Positions 61,801-64,000 of a stretch of 64,000 nt of DNA are shown here, in pieces (within the stretch, counting starts at the first letter, position 1; each line of letters begins with the position of its first letter). Below the pieces are notes generated by a model. The model was not told the DNA's origin. It was given only the letters and a program-made list of their open reading frames with translations, and did no database searches. The stretch covers positions 9,602,347-9,666,346 of the forward strand of contig NC_085047.1 in NCBI RefSeq assembly GCF_963662255.1, given 5' to 3'. This DNA is from Cinclus cinclus. Its lineage: Eukaryota > Chordata > Aves > Passeriformes > Cinclidae. A program made the position numbers and the translations under genes.

Positions 61801-64000
61801 CTGATAAAAATAGAATTGTTTACAGCATTTAAACAATGTTTTCACAGCATCAGTTTTATCTGTCAATTTCTAGTTGAACTTGAAAACTGAAAGTAACAGT
61901 CAATAATTGCAGGAGCACTTCTTGGTCAAGTGTAACTACCCAAACACTGTGACTGCCATTATCCTCAGAGAATGCAGCATGACCCTGCTTAGAGACAGCA
62001 AGGCTTCTTTGATAGAACAAGCACTTGGGTTCTTCAATTTTCTTAAAAGAGAGCTCATTATGTTCACATATGGATGCTGTTTATAAAGACAGACAAATAT
62101 TATTGCTTCCACTCTGCAGAAGGGTTAAGTGAGATCATGACTTGCTCAAAACCCGGCTTCAGTGGAACATTGGGCAAAATTTATTCAAGCCATTATTGTT
62201 CTCAAAGTAGGTGAATTTCTAAAGCATTCTGAAAATGTACAGTTAGAGAAGTAACAGCAGGCTTGATATGCTTCAGCTGTTAAAGTTATGCAGTACTCTA
62301 ATGCTTAATTCAAGCTAAGCATTAAGATCATTAAAAGGATCTGTTGAAAAAACATATGAAGCAGCAAACTGAGTGTTGTGCCTATCAGACTATTACATTT
62401 TGCAATTTCAAAGCAAAAAAAGATTGTAAGAAGCAGAGTGGAAAACCTCTTGCTTAACTGACATCTGAAAATCAAAGACGGTGACTCTGAAATGAAATAT
62501 ATTGCTTGGATTCCAGCAGACTAGCCAAAAATATGAGGAAAAAAAGAACAATTAAGGTCCAATATACTTCTATTGAAACAACTTTTTTTTTTTTTGAGAA
62601 ATCTAAATAGTACACAGTAAATTAGATGTGATTTTTGGCAAATTATGCTTTGATACTGCATTCAGCAAGCGCTGGCTTCAATCAATGTCACACTAGAGCT
62701 CTGTTATGCTAATAGATGATATGGAAATCAGATGGCTGAACATGAATAGAAAGCACAGGCCATGTACGAGGGGGCTTTGAGATGAGGGGATGGGGGGACC
62801 CTAAGGTTAATCACATCATGTTCAGAACAGTTTTTACAGCACAGAACAATATTCAACTGCAGGAATTAAAATGGAGATAGAAAAGCATGATCACTAGTGA
62901 GCATTAGTTATGTTGTTCAAAATGGGAAGAGTGAATTCTGTTGCACTCTTCTAGGGTGTTGGTGGTTTATGCATGACTGAATGGATCTCTTAGATTGTTA
63001 ATAAATATATATGAAGTTAGCCCCAGCTCCAGTGTTAAAGAGCTTTAAAAAAATAGCCAATAAAAAAAAAAAAAGCTGCACATAATTTCAAAGGGATTTC
63101 TCAGCTCTACTCCAATCTTAATAGTTAGCAGGTTAGCAAAATCTCTAATCTGATAGGATGGATTTCATTTCTTCTTAGTATTGTTGCCGAATACTAAAGG
63201 TTACACTGAGTCAACAGGAGCTGATAAAAGAAGCAAACAGGACCTGATGAAGAGAAGCTTGACTGAGACAGAGTTCACCCCTTGTAGGTGAACTCTGGTC
63301 ATCTGATAAGAAATGTGGCAGAAGATTCAGAAGGGGAGAGGAAATTTAATACATAAAAATGTGAATTCATAGCAAAAAAGTACATTGATTCCACATCAAG
63401 TACTAGCAATATTTTTTCCCAATGACAGCTTTCTCAGCTGATCCTGTGAAATTGACATAGAATTCAATGACCCTACAGGAATTTCATTATCATAACTTGC
63501 TCACAGTACCTTCCCCAGACCAGATGCCCTCGGCTTCACAGATTATATTGGTGATTTTAATTAAAAATAGATATTGTAGCAGGTTTTTTTACAACATTTC
63601 TACTGCAGCAGACAGGATCAATGAATTAAGGAAAATTTTATGAAGTTCAATAAGGCCAAGTGCTGGGTCCTGTACTTGAGTCACAACAACAACCCCAGGC
63701 AGTGCCACGGGCTTAGGGAAGAGCGGCTGGAAATCTTCCCATCGTGAAAGGACCTGGGGGTGCTGGTTGACAGTGACTGAACATGAGCCAGCAGTGCCCA
63801 GGTGGCCAAGAAGGCCAATGGCACCTGGCCTGTATCAGCCATGCTGTGGCAGCAGGACCAGGACAGTGACTGTGCCCTGTGCTGCGAGCTGCTGAGGACA
63901 CACCTTGACTCCTGTGCTCAGATTTGGGCTCCTCAGTGCAAGAAGAACATTGAAGTGCTGGAGGATGTCCAGAGAAAGGCAACGGAACTGGGGAAGGGTC
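58836..64000 (-). other. Partial intron (more than 5.1 kb)
   Basis: Intron upstream of Ig4; its other end lies beyond the window. It is A-rich on the plus strand around 59380-59900 and a little GC-richer around 60500-61000, where open frames have no recognisable homology. T and A runs lie at about 62583-62596 and 63062-63075. A CR1 fragment occupies the right edge. I looked for the Ig3 exon and saw none. Confidence 0.75.
63630..64000 (+). mobile_element. CR1 LINE fragment, reverse-transcriptase ORF 3' end (broken)
   Basis: On the plus strand the sequence follows the C-terminal part of CR1 ORF2: TGAAGTTCAATAAGGCCAAG, GGACCTGGGGGTGCTGGTTG, GAACATGAGCCAGCAGTG, GGTGGCCAAGAAGGCCAA, then GATTTGGGCTCCTCAGTG and GTGCTGGAGGATGTCCAG. 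The encoded product of intact copies is the reverse transcriptase used for retrotransposition. This copy is frame-broken, for example by a lost base near 63773 and another near 63824, and is cut by the window edge. Its orientation is opposite to ROBO2 and it is certainly inactive. Confidence 0.93.

Larger units (their letters stand above)
1..64000 (-). other. ROBO2: ROBO2 gene, internal part (16 exons, both ends outside window)
   Basis: The whole window lies inside one minus-strand gene for roundabout guidance receptor 2, a single-pass neuronal receptor for SLIT proteins that steers axons and migrating cells. The recovered exons run from Ig4 to the cytoplasmic tail in the family order (Ig4, Ig5, three FN3, TM, tail). 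Each has an AG acceptor and a GT donor, and phases agree across all 15 internal junctions (1,0,1,0,1,2,1,0,1,0,1,1,1,2,1,1 at entry). The family normally has five Ig domains, three FN3 domains, one TM and a tail of several hundred residues. Ig1-3 and the distal tail are therefore missing only because the window ends. ROBO1 is excluded by paralogue-specific residues in Ig4 and the tail. Confidence 0.97.

Noticed and set aside
58836..64000. Search for the Ig3 exon
   Set aside because: No minus-strand segment encodes the Ig3 C-terminal strands with flanking splice sites, so that exon must lie beyond the window.
1..64000. CRISPR array, phage, operon or defence system
   Set aside because: All periodic repeats are microsatellites or homopolymers without spacers, and all confident coding segments are spliced exons of one vertebrate gene.

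Overview
This window is vertebrate nuclear DNA and is almost certainly from a bird. It is AT-rich and intron-dominated. The only repeat families I can name are two truncated CR1 LINE copies, a sauropsid-typical family, and the introns are short for a vertebrate axon-guidance receptor. It contains no prokaryotic operon, CRISPR array, rRNA or tRNA gene that I can recognise.

The window holds the middle of one gene, ROBO2 (roundabout guidance receptor 2), on the minus strand, so the transcript runs from high to low coordinates. I could place 16 exons with splice sites, all mutually phase-compatible, totalling 2,358 coding bases (786 codons). In transcript order they are: Ig4 (58711-58835 and 54311-54482), Ig5 (48217-48422 and 44050-44131), FN3-1 (43213-43378 and 41403-41569), FN3-2 (37522-37643 and 30529-30760), FN3-3 (24770-24894 and 21837-22008), juxtamembrane plus transmembrane helix (16076-16258), a 27-nt microexon (14045-14071), and four cytoplasmic exons (6897-6939, 5213-5340, 696-977, 192-317). 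The 5' exons (signal peptide, Ig1-Ig3) lie beyond the right edge. The 3' exons (LPPPP and polyproline motifs, stop codon, 3' UTR) lie beyond the left edge. ROBO2 rather than ROBO1 is called from paralogue-diagnostic stretches such as [33 protein letters not shown] and the LLYIPDYR cassette.

The rest is intron. Besides CR1 copies at 46.2 kb and 63.6-64.0 kb, it carries microsatellites ((CA)n, (AAAC)n, (AAT)n, a TAGATA-type hexamer array, several AT-rich arrays), homopolymer runs, a possible decayed LTR near 12.9-13.4 kb, two GC-richer islands of unknown origin (17.6-19.0 kb and 25.6-25.95 kb), and several TAATTA-dense blocks that look like homeodomain-type conserved non-coding elements.

I found no previously undescribed system. 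The most interesting signals concern splicing and isoforms of ROBO2: the cytoplasmic microexon and 126-nt cassette, a weak GTTG donor with a competing GTAA donor 4 nt downstream, a CAGGAG tandem acceptor, a UG repeat beside a 43-nt exon, and two introns whose retention would yield receptors lacking the cytoplasmic tail, one of them with a second membrane-spanning-like stretch. Exon-to-exon GC3 also varies sharply (about 85% against 33%). All homology calls were made by reading the sequence, without database searches.
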